From Kiloniellales bacterium (lineage in GTDB: Bacteria; Pseudomonadota; Alphaproteobacteria; Kiloniellales; JAKSDN01), in NCBI GenBank assembly GCA_028280455.1, contig JANQLT010000214.1:1-56051 (forward strand): a stretch of DNA of 56,051 nucleotides, given 5' to 3'. A model generated the notes under the pieces. That model worked only from the letters and a program-made list of their open reading frames with translations, had not been told where the DNA came from and made no database searches. Made by a program: the position numbers and the translations under genes. Shown piece after piece: positions 16,980 through 26,149 of the stretch. Position 1 is the first letter of the stretch; the number at the start of each line of letters is the position of its first letter.

Positions 16980-17570
16980 CTACTGCAGGATCAGCGTGTA
17001 CTTGTAGTGCACACCCGAGGTCACCTCGACCGTGTGTCTGACGTTGCGCGTCCCGGTCGTGGCACGGGCGAGATAGAAGCCCTCGGGCAGGATGAAGGTC
17101 GGCTGGGCGAGGTCGGAGGTGGCGAGGAGATGGCGGTTGCCCTCGGCGTCCTTGCCGTACGTCAAGATCTCCCAGGTGACGCCCTGTCTGTACGTCTTGC
17201 CGCCGACATTGTGCAGCAGCTTCATGAAGATGGTGCCGGCGTTGAGGGCGATCTGGACGTTCGAGCCGCCGTTGGCGACGGTCACCTGCTCCTCGGCCTT
17301 GGCGTGGCCGTAGGTGGCGGTGACCTTGTAGCGGCCGGCGGGCACCTGGACCTGGGCCGGTCCGTTCTCGCTCAGCGCCTTGACCTCCGGGAAGTCGCGG
17401 GAGTCGAGGCTGGTGACCGAGAAATGGACGTCGCGGATCGGCTGGGCGCCGGCCGCCGAGACGGCCGAGAGCGACAGGGTCTCGAGCGGGCCGTCCGCGG
17501 CAGAAACGGACGCCGGCAGGAAAAAGAGGCCGGCAGCAAGCACGCCGAAAAGCTTACGTGACAGTGACAT
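16980..17570 (-). CDS. Exported beta-sandwich protein of unknown function
   Basis: 196 residues starting with a clear Sec signal peptide (KLFGVLAAGLFFLPASVSA, then ADG). The mature part has two weakly repeated beta-rich segments, each with a Pro/Gly turn: QVPAGRYKVTATYGHAKAEE and ILPEGFYLARATTGTRNV. Such PxGxY turns are typical of carboxypeptidase-regulatory-like or PEGA-like domains that decorate surface or periplasmic proteins. A central segment NAGTIFMKLLHNVGGKTY is less polar. No catalytic residues are recognisable. Start 17570 has AGG eight bases upstream and is the residue where the signal peptide begins; the frame runs back to 17681 without merit. It is convergent with the AAA+ ATPase (39 bases between stops) and upstream faces a long palindrome at 17757. 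Confidence 0.75.
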   Translation of the reverse strand: MSLSRKLFGVLAAGLFFLPASVSAADGPLETLSLSAVSAAGAQPIRDVHFSVTSLDSRDFPEVKALSENGPAQVQVPAGRYKVTATYGHAKAEEQVTVANGGSNVQIALNAGTIFMKLLHNVGGKTYRQGVTWEILTYGKDAEGNRHLLATSDLAQPTFILPEGFYLARATTGTRNVRHTVEVTSGVHYKYTLILQ

Positions 17571-17756
17571 GTGACCTGGGACTCCTCTGAGGAAACGCGC
17601 GCCCAGGCCGTCTGCCCGTGGCCCCGCTCCGCGCGCCTGCCGCCGCGGGCGGTGCCGAATCCGGCCTGTGACGGGCGCCACTCTGCCAAAGCGAAGCCGC
17701 CGGGGCCAGTGACCTTTTGCCCCGTTGGACCCAAGTCACGGAAAGGTCAAAAGAGC

Positions 17757-17886
17757 CTAGAGCGTTTTCCGCTGACGCGGAATCGCGGCACCGGGCCGCT
17801 CCCCCTCCCGGCCACCCACGGCAGTATCCTATCGGGTGGCCGGGAGGGGGAGCGGGCCGGTGCCGTCCGATCGGAAAACGCTCTAG
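17757..17886. repeat. Large palindromic element overlapping the fhs stop codon
   Basis: Outer arms CTAGAGCGTTTTCCG (17757-17771) and its exact complement (17872-17886) bracket an inner stem of about 32 bp (about 17786-17817 and 17834-17865) with one mismatch and a 16-base loop rich in A/T. The right outer arm contains CTA at 17883-17885, the complement of the TAG stop of fhs. The element occupies most of the 312-base gap between the exported-protein gene and fhs. The stem is long enough to stop or protect transcripts of fhs. The CTAGAGCG ends resemble the right flank of elements A. Confidence 0.85.
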
Positions 17887-19553
17887 AACAGCCCTTCGAT
17901 CTGGCCCTCGTCGTTGAGGTAGATGTTGTTGGCGGCGGGCACGCGGGGCAGGCCGGGCATGGTCATGATGGCGCCGGTGACCGCGACGATGAACTCCGCG
18001 CCGGCCGAGAGCCGAAGCTCGCGGATCGGCACCGTGAAGCCCGAGGGCGCGCCCTTGAGGTCCGGGTCGGTCGAGAAGGAGTACTGGGTCTTGGCCATGC
18101 AGACCGGGAAGTGGCCGTAGTCGGCCTGCAGCTCCTCGAAGCGCTTGGCGATGGCGCCGTCGAAGGTGATGTCGTCGCCGCCGTAGATCTTCTGGACCAC
18201 CGTGCGGACCTTGTCGATCAGCGGCATCTCGTCGGGATAGAGCGGCTGGAAGTCGGCCGTGCCGCCGTCGGCCAGCTCGACCACGTGCTTGGCCAGCGCC
18301 TCGGTGCCGGCGCCGCCGTCGGCCCAATGGCTGGCGACGAAGGCCTGCACGCCCTCGGCCTCGGCCGCCGCCTTGACCGCGGCCAGCTCGGCGTCGGTGT
18401 CGGAGATGAACTGGTTGATCGAGACCGTCACCGGCACGCCGAAGGACTTCACGTTGCGGATGTGACGGATCAGGTTCTCGCAGCCGGCCTTGACCGCCTC
18501 GACGTTCTCGCTGCCGAGCGCGTCCTTGGCGACGCCGCCGTGCATCTTGAGCGCGCGCACGGTGGCGACGATGACCGCGGCGTCAGGCCGCAGCCCGGCC
18601 TTGCGGCACTTGATGTTGAAGAACTTCTCGGCGCCCAGGTCGGCGCCGAAGCCGGCCTCGGTGACCACGTAGTCCGCCAGCTTGAGGCTGGCCTTGGTGG
18701 CGACCACCGAGTTGCAGCCGTGGGCGATGTTGGCGAAGGGCCCGCCGTGCACGAAGGCCGGGTTGTTCTCCAGGGTCTGCACCAGGTTCGGCGCGATGGC
18801 CTCCTTGAGCAGCACCGCCATCGGCCCGGGGCCCTTGACGTCGCGGGCGTAGATCGGGTTGCGGGCGCGGTCCTGGGCGATGACGATCTTGCCCAGGCGC
18901 TCGCTGAGGTCGTTGAGGTCGTTGGCCAGGCAGAAGATCGCCATGATCTCCGAGGCCACGACGATGTCGAAGCCGTCCTCGCGGGCGAAGCCGTTGGCCA
19001 CGCCGCCCAGCGAGTTGACGATGTTGCGCAGCGCCCGGTCGTTCATGTCGACCACGCGCTTCCAGGCGACGCGGCGGGAGTCGATGCCCGGCTCGCTGCC
19101 CCAGTAGATGTGATTGTCGATCAGCGCCGAGAGCAGGTTGTGGGCGATGCCGATGGCGTGGAAATCGCCGGTGAAGTGCAGGTTGATGTCCTCCATCGGC
19201 ACGACCTGGGCGTAGCCGCCGCCGGCCGCCCCGCCCTTCATGCCGAAGCAGGGCCCGAGCGAAGGCTCGCGCAGCGCCATCACCGCGCGCTTGCCGATGC
19301 GGTTGAGGCCGTCGCCGAGGCCGACCGTGGTGGTGGTCTTGCCCTCGCCTGCCGGGGTCGGGGTGATCGCGGTGACCAGGATCAGCTTGCCGTCCGGCCG
19401 GTCCTCCAAGGAGCGGATGAAATCGAAGGACAGCTTGGCCTTGTGCGGGCCATACTGCAGCAGGCTGTCGCTCGGGATGTCGAGCTTCGCAGCGACCTCG
19501 GTGATCGGCTGCATGGTCGCTTCGCGTGCGATCTCGATGTCGGATTTCGGCAT
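17883..19553 (-). CDS. fhs: Formate--tetrahydrofolate ligase
   Basis: 556 residues, the usual size for 10-formyltetrahydrofolate synthetase, which makes 10-formyl-THF from formate, THF and ATP. Key parts: ATP-binding loop [49 protein letters not shown] segment ([20 protein letters not shown]), [17 protein letters not shown] and [19 protein letters not shown] site stands six bases before the ATG. In this setting it can recycle formate from N-formylglutamate (HutG) and feed the one-carbon pool that sarcosine oxidase also supplies as methylene-THF; that link is inference. The gene is divergent from the LysR gene at 19890 across a 336-base gap and ends inside a large palindrome. Confidence 0.97.
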   Translation of the reverse strand: MPKSDIEIAREATMQPITEVAAKLDIPSDSLLQYGPHKAKLSFDFIRSLEDRPDGKLILVTAITPTPAGEGKTTTTVGLGDGLNRIGKRAVMALREPSLGPCFGMKGGAAGGGYAQVVPMEDINLHFTGDFHAIGIAHNLLSALIDNHIYWGSEPGIDSRRVAWKRVVDMNDRALRNIVNSLGGVANGFAREDGFDIVVASEIMAIFCLANDLNDLSERLGKIVIAQDRARNPIYARDVKGPGPMAVLLKEAIAPNLVQTLENNPAFVHGGPFANIAHGCNSVVATKASLKLADYVVTEAGFGADLGAEKFFNIKCRKAGLRPDAAVIVATVRALKMHGGVAKDALGSENVEAVKAGCENLIRHIRNVKSFGVPVTVSINQFISDTDAELAAVKAAAEAEGVQAFVASHWADGGAGTEALAKHVVELADGGTADFQPLYPDEMPLIDKVRTVVQKIYGGDDITFDGAIAKRFEELQADYGHFPVCMAKTQYSFSTDPDLKGAPSGFTVPIRELRLSAGAEFIVAVTGAIMTMPGLPRVPAANNIYLNDEGQIEGLF

Positions 19554-19889
19554 TACGCTTCCCCACTCACTCTGGATGTCGCCGCCCCCGCCGGCCGGCC
19601 GGAACGCTTGGTATAATTTATGCCAGAGGCCCTGTCATCCGCCGCGCGAGGCATCGGGCCGCTGCGCCCGAAGCAATCCCAAGGCCCGGCGGATCTCGCC
19701 GCAGGCAACGACGCCAACTGTCCTGGCACCGCCTTTCGGCCGGCCCGCCCGGTCTTCCCCGGAGCCTGCCTCCAAGGAACGCCGGGCGGGCCTGCGGCTG
19801 GACTCATACCCGCCCGGCGGACTAGGACTTGCCGCCTGACCCTTCCGTGACCCCCGCGGCGGCGCCTCCGGCCCCATGAAGACGCTCAA
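19554..19889. promoter_or_regulatory. Divergent gap fhs/LysR with a perfect 10-bp inverted repeat
   Basis: This 336-base non-coding stretch holds GCCGGGCGGG at 19781-19790 and its exact complement at 19809-19818 (18-base loop), and an AT-rich patch TATAATTTATG near 19610-19620 that could be a -10 or regulator site for either gene. No coding potential is convincing in it. Confidence 0.4.
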
Positions 19890-20858
19890 GTGACGACCCT
19901 CAAGATCCCACCTTCCTTCGACCTGCGCGCCCTGGAGATCTTCGTCACCGTGGCCCGGGCCGGCGGCATGACCGAGGCCGGCCGGACCCTCGGCCTGACC
20001 CAGTCCGCCGTCTCGCAGGCCGTGGCCAACCTGGAGGCGAGCCTCGGCGTCGACCTGATAGACCGCAGCGTCAGGCCCTACCGCTTGACCCGGAACGGCG
20101 TGATCCTGCGCGATCGCGCCGCCGAGCTGCTGACCGACGCCACGCTGGCGGTCAACGCCGCGCGCAATCCCTCGGACGAGGTCTTCGAGAGCCTGACCAT
20201 CGCCATGGTCGACAGCCTCTCCTTCACCCTCAGCGCGCCCCTGGTGCGCAGCCTGTCGAACGTCGTGCAGCGCTGGCACATCCGCTCGGGCCTGTCCTTC
20301 GACCACGAGCAGGAGCTGCGCGCCGGCGGCATCGACATGGCCTTCTCGCTGGAGGGCGTGCTGGAGGGCGAGACCGGCTTCGAGCGTCATCAGATCTTCA
20401 CCGAAGAGTTCGTGCTGGCCCTGCCCAAGGACCTGGAAGCCGACGAGAGCGATCTCGCGGCGCTGTCGGCCGAGCTGCCCTTCATCCGCTACTCCCTGCG
20501 CTCGGCCAGCGGGCGGCTGATCGAGCGCCAGCTCAACCGGCTGCGCATGGCGATCCCGCTCTGGCTGGAATGCGACTCGCCCATGACCCACCTCGCCCTG
20601 ATCAACCAGGGCAACGCCTGGGGCATGATGGCGCCGGTCTTCTGCCTGCAGGCGCCGCAGCTCCTGGCCGGCGTCCGGCTGGTGCGCCTGCCGCGCGGCC
20701 GCTTCTCGCGCTCGATCTCGCTGGTCGCCCGCGAGGGCGCGCTGGGCGGCCTGCCGGCCCGGGTCGCCGAGACCAGCCGGGCGCTGATGCGCTCGACGAT
20801 CATCCCGTCGATCCGCGAGGCCGCGCCGGGCATGGAGGCCGCCGTCTCGGTCTCGTAG
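19890..20858 (+). CDS. LysR-family transcriptional regulator
   Basis: 322 residues from a GTG start. Helix-turn-helix: LRALEIFVTVARAGGMTEAG ... LTQSAVSQAVANLEASLGV, wing IDRSVRPYRLTRNGVIL; effector domain from about 100 (LTIAMVDSLSFTLSAPLVRSL; EFVLALPKDLEADESDL; GRLIERQLNRLRMAIPLWLE). It lies between fhs (divergent) and the sox operon, whose last gene ends two bases after its stop on the other strand. So it may regulate fhs and/or the sox-mmgE operon, but a convergent neighbour gives weaker evidence than a divergent one. No good ribosome-binding site precedes the GTG; an overlapping ATG reading only five codons precedes it at 19876. Confidence 0.88.
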   Translation: MTTLKIPPSFDLRALEIFVTVARAGGMTEAGRTLGLTQSAVSQAVANLEASLGVDLIDRSVRPYRLTRNGVILRDRAAELLTDATLAVNAARNPSDEVFESLTIAMVDSLSFTLSAPLVRSLSNVVQRWHIRSGLSFDHEQELRAGGIDMAFSLEGVLEGETGFERHQIFTEEFVLALPKDLEADESDLAALSAELPFIRYSLRSASGRLIERQLNRLRMAIPLWLECDSPMTHLALINQGNAWGMMAPVFCLQAPQLLAGVRLVRLPRGRFSRSISLVAREGALGGLPARVAETSRALMRSTIIPSIREAAPGMEAAVSVS

Positions 20859-20859
20859 C

Positions 20860-22230
20860 TCATGGCGCGGCCCAGACGGCGGCGCTGTCGGCCGCCTCGA
20901 TCCGCCAGAGCCGGGCGAGCAAGTCGCGCGCCGCCGCCTCGCCCAGCAGGGGCACGACGTTGCCGAGGAACTTGGCCTCCAGGCGCTCCCTGCCGAGCGG
21001 CTTGCCGGGCATGCCGCTGGCCATCGGGTTGAAGCGCTTGACCGTGCTGCCGTCGTCGAGATGCAGGGTGACGGCCGCCGCCTCGGGCGCCGCCGCCGGG
21101 TCCTCCAGGTGCTCGAGCAAGCCCTCGTCGGCAATCAGCTCGACCTTCGCCATGGCGGTCCGCAGAGCGGCGTCTTCGAGCAGCCGCTCGTCGAGCTGGG
21201 CGCTGCCCAGGGCCCCGAAGGCCAGGGCGCAGCCGACCGCGAAGGGCATGCTGAACTGGCCCTCCATGATCGAGCGCGGCCTGTCGTGGACGAGCTGCAG
21301 GCAGACCAGGGGGGTGGCGCGCACCGCGACGCGGGCGATCCGCGCGGGCGTCAGGCCGTGCTCGGCGATCAGCGCCAAGGTCGCCTCGACGGCCGCCTGG
21401 GCCGCCGAGCAGAGCGGATAGAGCTTGAAGGCGACGCCGGGCTCGACCAGGCGATAGGGCCGGCCGAGGCGCTCCAGGACCGGCCGGGTCGCCCGGCCGC
21501 GGTTGATCACCTGCAGGAAGCCGGCAGGTCCGTCGACGCTCGCCGGGGCGGCTAGCAGGCCGGCGCTTGAGGCCAGCGCCAGCTCGAGCCCGGCCTGGGC
21601 CGCGCGGCCGAGCAGGTAGGGCTTGGCCTCGCTGCCGAACACGCCGCGCAGGCCGAAGGCCTGGGCGGCGGCCAGGCGCAGGGCCTGGCGCGTCCGCTCG
21701 GCCGAGAGCTCGAGCGCCTTGGCGGCGCCGGCCGTGGCGCCGAACAGGCCGAGCAGGCTGCTGGCCCACCAGCCGTCGCGGTAGGCCTCGTTGCCGACCA
21801 GCGCGCCCAGCGCGTAGGCGGCTTCCGAGCCGGCGACGAAGGCCAGCAGCAGCCGCCCGCCGTCGGCACCCGTCAGCTCGCAGGCCGCCTGGGCCGCCGG
21901 CCAGACCACGGCGGAGCCGTGCAGGATGCCCTCGAAGACCGTGTCGTCGAAGTCCAGGACATGCGCCGCCGTGCCGTTGATCAGCGCCGCCGCCGGCGCC
22001 GCGCGTGGCGTCGCGCCGAACGGCAGCACGCGGCAGGGCCCGTCGCCGAGTGGCGCGCAGGCGGCAGCGGCTTTGGCCACGACCGGGCGGTCCGCGCCGG
22101 CGATGGCGACGCCGACGGTATCGAGCAGCGAGCGCTTGCCGGCCTCGATCACCTCGGGCGGCAGGCGCGACAGCGCGAGGTCGGCGATCCAGTCGGCGAG
22201 CGGGTCGAGGCCGGCCGGCGGCGCAGCCAT
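20860..22230 (-). CDS. MmgE/PrpD-family protein (2-methylcitrate dehydratase-like)
   Basis: 456 residues. The N-terminal all-helical domain has LADWIADLALSRLPPEVIEA, SLLDTVGVAIAGAD, and the family motif ALINGTAAHVLDFDDT followed by LHGSAVVWPAA; the C-terminal lid has FKLYPLCSAAQAAVEA and MEGQFSMPFAVG, with GKPLGRERLEAKF near the end. Members include 2-methylcitrate dehydratase, cis-aconitate decarboxylase and many proteins of unassigned activity, usually acting on hydroxy- or dicarboxylic acids. It starts seven bases after soxG with GAGG five bases before the ATG, so it is very probably the last gene of the sox operon. A role linked to sarcosine or betaine breakdown is inference only; the true substrate is unknown. 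Confidence 0.9.
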   Translation of the reverse strand: MAAPPAGLDPLADWIADLALSRLPPEVIEAGKRSLLDTVGVAIAGADRPVVAKAAAACAPLGDGPCRVLPFGATPRAAPAAALINGTAAHVLDFDDTVFEGILHGSAVVWPAAQAACELTGADGGRLLLAFVAGSEAAYALGALVGNEAYRDGWWASSLLGLFGATAGAAKALELSAERTRQALRLAAAQAFGLRGVFGSEAKPYLLGRAAQAGLELALASSAGLLAAPASVDGPAGFLQVINRGRATRPVLERLGRPYRLVEPGVAFKLYPLCSAAQAAVEATLALIAEHGLTPARIARVAVRATPLVCLQLVHDRPRSIMEGQFSMPFAVGCALAFGALGSAQLDERLLEDAALRTAMAKVELIADEGLLEHLEDPAAAPEAAAVTLHLDDGSTVKRFNPMASGMPGKPLGRERLEAKFLGNVVPLLGEAAARDLLARLWRIEAADSAAVWAAP

Positions 22231-22237
22231 GGCGGCC

Positions 22238-22855
22238 TCAGGCAGCGGGTGCCGTCACCCGGTAGCCGGGCTCGCTGGCCGCGTGGGTCAGCCAGTCCCA
22301 GAAGCTGACGGCGAAGCCCCGCGCGACGTAGAGCTCGAAGACCGGCGCCGCGGCCTGGCCCTCGTCGACCCGGTGCAGCAGCAGGCCGATATGGTGGATC
22401 GCCGACTGCGCGAAGGCCTGGGGCGGGAAGACGCGCTCGTCGAGGTCGACCGGCAGGCCCTTGGCCAGCACGCTGCGGGCCGCCGGCCCGGTGACGCGCA
22501 GGATGCTTCGGCTGTGGCCCAGCTCGGTGACCACCGCCTCCTCCGCGGTGAAGCGATCGGCCAGGCGCTTGCCGAGGCCCTCGCCGTCCGGCGCGGCGAT
22601 CCACAGCCGCTCCGGCGCCAGCAGGAAGACCCGGCGCCCGCCGGCGCTGACGGCGCGGCCGAAGCGCTCGGGGAGCGGCGCCTCGATCGCCTCGGCGAGG
22701 CGCGGGGCGACAGTCGCGAAGTTGTCCGGCCAGCCGGCGACCTGCACCAGGTCGCGGCCGACGACCTCGCGGACCTCCAGGCCGGGGGCCTCCGGCCGGG
22801 CACCGAAGGTGCCGGGCCGGCAGACGGCCGCCAGGGCCGAGCGACGCTCAGGCAT
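22238..22855 (-). CDS. soxG: Sarcosine oxidase subunit gamma
   Basis: 205 residues, the smallest folate-side subunit of heterotetrameric sarcosine oxidase, structurally related to the aminomethyltransferase fold. Supporting segments: VGRDLVQVAGWPDNFATVAP, RVFLLAPERLWIAAPDGEGL, ELGHSRSILRVTGPAARSVL, LPVDLDERVFPPQAFAQSAI and the C-terminal YVARGFAVSFWDWLTHAA. It overlaps the end of soxA by eight bases, as in many soxBDAG operons, and is followed by the MmgE/PrpD gene. It has no active-site residues of its own; it is needed for assembly of the complex. Confidence 0.92.
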   Translation of the reverse strand: MPERRSALAAVCRPGTFGARPEAPGLEVREVVGRDLVQVAGWPDNFATVAPRLAEAIEAPLPERFGRAVSAGGRRVFLLAPERLWIAAPDGEGLGKRLADRFTAEEAVVTELGHSRSILRVTGPAARSVLAKGLPVDLDERVFPPQAFAQSAIHHIGLLLHRVDEGQAAAPVFELYVARGFAVSFWDWLTHAASEPGYRVTAPAA

Positions 22856-25847
22856 ACATCCGCTCCCCCTTGGGATCGAAGAAGTGCGGCGAGGTGACCC
22901 GCACGGGAATGGTCTCGTCCTTCAGGGCGTTGACCGCGTTGACCAGCTCGCCGTGGCGGTTCGGGCCGCCGGTCAGCAGGCCGAGGCCGATCCAGTGGCC
23001 GAGGGCCGGGCTGTAGGTGACCGAGGTGACGTGGCCCCGGCCGTGGCCCGAGGGGATCTTGTCGGCGTCGCAGAGGATGGCGCCGGCGCGCAGCCGTACG
23101 CTCTTGTCCTCCGGGATCAGCCCGACCAGCTTCGGCCGGCTGGCGTCGACCAGGCCCTCGCGCCGCTTCAGCACCGAGCCGACGTAGGGCTTCTTGGTGC
23201 TCGCCATGCGCTCCAGGCCGAGGTCGTCGAGCGTCGTGCGGCCGTCCAGCTCCGGCCCGGCGACGTGGCCCTTCTCGATGCGCAGCGCGCCCAGCGCCTC
23301 GGTGCCGTAGAGCGCCAGGTCGAGGGGCTTGCCGGCCTCGACGCAGGCCTGCCAGAGCGCCTCGCCGTAGTCCGAGGGCGTGTTGATCTCGTAGGCCAGC
23401 TCGCCGGAGAAGCTGATCCGGAAGAGCCGGACCGGGATGTCGCCGGCGTGGCCCTCGGCGACGCCCATGAAGGGCAGCGCCTCGTTCGAGAGATCGATGT
23501 CGCCGATCATGGCCTGCAGCAGGTCGCGGGCGCGCGGGCCGGCGACCGCGATGCCGGCCCACTGCTCGGTCGCCGAGGTGACATGGACCTTCAGCTCCGG
23601 CCAGGCCGTCTGCAGCAGGAACTCGAGATAGCTCATGACCTTGCCGGCATTGGCCGTGGTCGTGGTCATGAAGTAGTGGTGCTCGGAGAGCCGGGTCGTG
23701 GTGCCGTCGTCCATGACGATGCCGTCGTCGCGCAGCATCAGGCCGTAGCGCGCCTTGCCGACGGCCAGCTTGCCGAAGCCGTTGACGTAGACCCGGTTGA
23801 GGAACTCGGCGGCGTCCGGCCCCTGGACCTCGATCTTGCCGAGGGTCGAGACGTCGACGATGCCGACGCTCTTGCGCACCTCGGCGGCCTCGCGCTCGTA
23901 GGCGGCGTCGACCCCCTCGCCCGGCTTCGGGTAGTACCAGGGCCGCAGCCAGGGGCCGGCCTCGGTGAAGACCGCGCCGTTGGCCTCGTGCCAGTCGTGC
24001 ATCGCGGTGCGCCGGATCGGCTTGAACTCGCGGCCGACCTCGGGCCCGGTCAGGGCGCCGATGGCGACGCCGCTGTAGGGCGGCCGGAAGGTGGTGGTGC
24101 CGACCCGGTCGATGGCCTCTCCGCGCAGCGCCGCCATGATCGCCAGGGCGTTGACGTTGGCGGTCTTGCCCTGGTCGGTCGCCATGCCGAGCGTGGTGTA
24201 GCGCTTCAGGTGCTCGACCGAGACGTAGCCTTCGCGGTGCGCCTGGGCGACGTCCTTGGCGGTGACGTCGTTCTGCTGGTCGACGAACTTCTTGCCGTGC
24301 TTGGCCTGCGCCGGCTCCGGCACCTCCCAGAGCGGCAGCAGCGGCGTCTGCCAGGCGTCGGACTCGACATCCGGCGCGGAGAGCGGCGCGCCGCCCTCGT
24401 GGCCGCAGGCCTTCGCCGCCGCCAAGCCGGCCGCGGAGCCGGAGCTGACGCAGTCGGCGAGCGCGAAGCGGCCCTCGAAGGCGCCGGCGCCGCGCTGCCC
24501 GGGCACGGCCGGGCCCGGCAGGAAGGCCGCCAGCCGCTCGTCGTAGACCGGCCGGGCGCCGAGGTGACTGTGCAGGTGCAGGCTCGGCGACCAGCCGCCG
24601 GAGACGCAGAGCAGATCGCAGGCTATCTGCCGCTCGACGGTCTCGCAGCCGCCGCTGGCCTGGTCGTAGGCGCCGAGGTCGATCGACCGGACCGCCTGGC
24701 GGCCGTGGGCGGTGCTGACCACCCGGCCGGCCAGCAGCTCGACGCCGGCGTCCGACAGGCCGCGCTGCAGCGCATCGGCGACCGTGGCCCGCGGGTCGAC
24801 CAGGGTGACCTGGGCGCCGGCCCGGGCCAGCTCCATGGCCGTGGCGTAGGCGCTGTCGTTGTTGGTGAAGACCACGGCCCGCTTGCCCGGCAGGACCGCC
24901 TGCCGGTTCAGGTAGCTGCGCACGGCCGAGGCCAGCATGACGCCCGGCAGGTCGTTGTTGCCGAACACCAGGGGCCGCTCGATGGCGCCGCTGGCCAGCA
25001 CGAGCTGCTGCGGGCGCACGGTCCAGTAGCGCTGCCGGACGCCATGCGCCTCGGGCGCCGGCATGTGGTCGGCGACCCGCTCGATCAGGCCGACGACGTT
25101 GCCGTCGTAGACGCCGAAGGCCGTGGTGCGGGTCAGGACCTCGACGTTGTCGAGGCTCTCGAGCTCGGTCATCGCGCCCTGCAGCCAGTCGTCGCTGGGC
25201 GCGCCGACCGGCCGGTCGAGCAACGCGCCGCCGATCACCGCCTGCTGGTCGACCAGGATCACCCGGGCGCCGGCGCGGCCGGCCGAGAGCGCCGCCGAGA
25301 TGCCGGCCGGCCCCGCGCCGATGACCAGCAGGTCGCAGAAGGCCTGCATCTTCTCGTAGCGGTCCGGGTCGGGCTCGCGGGTCCCCCGGCCCAGGCCGGC
25401 GGCGCGGCGGATGAAGGGCTCGTAGAACATCCAGGACTTCTTCCGCGGACCCATGAAGGTCTTGTAGTAGAAGCCGGCGCTGAAGACCGGCCCCAACAGC
25501 CCGTTGACCGCGCTGACGTCGAAGGCCAGCGAGGGCCAGCGGTTCTGGCTCTCGGCCCGCAGGGAGTCGTAGAGCTCGACCGTGGTGACCGGGGTGTTGG
25601 GCTCGCGCCGTCCGTCGTCGTGCAGAGTGACGAGGGCGTTGGGCTCCTCGACGCCCGCGGTCACGATGCCGCGCGGCCGGTGGTACTTGAAGCTGCGGCC
25701 GACCAGGCGAACGCCGTTCGCCAGCAGCGCCGAGGCCAGGCTGTCGCCGTGCACGCCCTGGTAGCGCTTGCCGTCGAAGCTGAAGCCGAGCACCCGGTTG
25801 CGGTCGATCCGGCCGCCCTCGGGCAAGCGATTGCGCTGGCCGCTCAT
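22848..25847 (-). CDS. soxA: Sarcosine oxidase subunit alpha
   Basis: 999 residues, full length. The protein is the NAD- and folate-binding subunit of the cytoplasmic heterotetrameric sarcosine oxidase, which oxidises sarcosine to glycine, passing the one-carbon unit to THF and electrons to O2 (H2O2). In order: an N-terminal ferredoxin-like domain with KYHRPRGIVTAGVEEPNALV (about 20-110); a dinucleotide-binding domain with DLLVIGAGPAGISAALSAGR (near 173) and a second GxGxxG-like segment in VFTNNDSAYATAMELARAGA; TTFRPPYSGVAIGALTG; and a C-terminal aminomethyltransferase-like THF domain (from about 620: MHDWHEANGAVFTEAG, GIVDVSTLGKIEVQGPDA, RISFSGELAYEIN). Start ATG overlaps the soxD stop (ATGA) and the end overlaps soxG. 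Confidence 0.97.
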   Translation of the reverse strand: MSGQRNRLPEGGRIDRNRVLGFSFDGKRYQGVHGDSLASALLANGVRLVGRSFKYHRPRGIVTAGVEEPNALVTLHDDGRREPNTPVTTVELYDSLRAESQNRWPSLAFDVSAVNGLLGPVFSAGFYYKTFMGPRKKSWMFYEPFIRRAAGLGRGTREPDPDRYEKMQAFCDLLVIGAGPAGISAALSAGRAGARVILVDQQAVIGGALLDRPVGAPSDDWLQGAMTELESLDNVEVLTRTTAFGVYDGNVVGLIERVADHMPAPEAHGVRQRYWTVRPQQLVLASGAIERPLVFGNNDLPGVMLASAVRSYLNRQAVLPGKRAVVFTNNDSAYATAMELARAGAQVTLVDPRATVADALQRGLSDAGVELLAGRVVSTAHGRQAVRSIDLGAYDQASGGCETVERQIACDLLCVSGGWSPSLHLHSHLGARPVYDERLAAFLPGPAVPGQRGAGAFEGRFALADCVSSGSAAGLAAAKACGHEGGAPLSAPDVESDAWQTPLLPLWEVPEPAQAKHGKKFVDQQNDVTAKDVAQAHREGYVSVEHLKRYTTLGMATDQGKTANVNALAIMAALRGEAIDRVGTTTFRPPYSGVAIGALTGPEVGREFKPIRRTAMHDWHEANGAVFTEAGPWLRPWYYPKPGEGVDAAYEREAAEVRKSVGIVDVSTLGKIEVQGPDAAEFLNRVYVNGFGKLAVGKARYGLMLRDDGIVMDDGTTTRLSEHHYFMTTTTANAGKVMSYLEFLLQTAWPELKVHVTSATEQWAGIAVAGPRARDLLQAMIGDIDLSNEALPFMGVAEGHAGDIPVRLFRISFSGELAYEINTPSDYGEALWQACVEAGKPLDLALYGTEALGALRIEKGHVAGPELDGRTTLDDLGLERMASTKKPYVGSVLKRREGLVDASRPKLVGLIPEDKSVRLRAGAILCDADKIPSGHGRGHVTSVTYSPALGHWIGLGLLTGGPNRHGELVNAVNALKDETIPVRVTSPHFFDPKGERMYA

Positions 25848-26140
25848 TTCGCCGCAACTCCTGTCAGGACGGGCGCCTTCTTAGGCGCGCGCGCCGGCTC
25901 GACCGAGAAGATCTCGTGGGTCAGGGTGTCGCGCTCGACCACCAGCCACTGCCGGCAGCCCTGGACATGCTGCCAGTACTCCCTGTGCCGGCCGCGCGGG
26001 TTGTCGCGCAGGAAGACGAAGTCGTACCAGACCTCCATGTCGTCGCAGCCCGGCTCGGGCCGGACCAGCGTGGCATCGCCGCCATAGAGGAACTCGCTAT
26101 GGTCGCGCGCGCCGCAGTAGGGACAGGTGATTCGCAGCAT
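25844..26140 (-). CDS. soxD: Sarcosine oxidase subunit delta
   Basis: 98 residues with the zinc-binding motif RITCPYCGARDHSEF at the N-terminus (CPYC plus His) and the family block GCDDMEVWYDFVFLRDNPRG and REYWQHVQGCRQWLVVERDT. The delta subunit binds one zinc ion and holds the alpha and beta subunits together. The N-terminal two cysteines and the later GC provide the ligands. Nine bases separate it from soxB, and its stop overlaps the start of soxA, so the four genes are translated from one transcript. Confidence 0.93.
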   Translation of the reverse strand: MLRITCPYCGARDHSEFLYGGDATLVRPEPGCDDMEVWYDFVFLRDNPRGRHREYWQHVQGCRQWLVVERDTLTHEIFSVEPARAPKKAPVLTGVAAK

Positions 26141-26149
26141 GGCGCGCTC

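Noticed and set aside
17571..19616. 680-codon plus-strand open frame opposite fhs
   Set aside because: Antisense to an unambiguous formate-THF ligase and crosses a large palindrome; no family-like sequence.
19876..19892. Five-codon ORF overlapping the LysR start at 19890
   Set aside because: Too short to be a credible leader peptide, and no ribosome-binding site or attenuator stem was found.
22288..25857. Second minus-strand long frame offset from soxA
   Set aside because: Arg/Pro/Ala-rich shifted-frame product; the true frame has complete SoxA domains.
22461..26087. Very long plus-strand open frame opposite soxA/soxG/soxD
   Set aside because: Composition is Arg/Ala/Gly/Val-biased with no domain pattern; it is the mirror of high-GC coding on the minus strand, which clearly encodes sarcosine oxidase.
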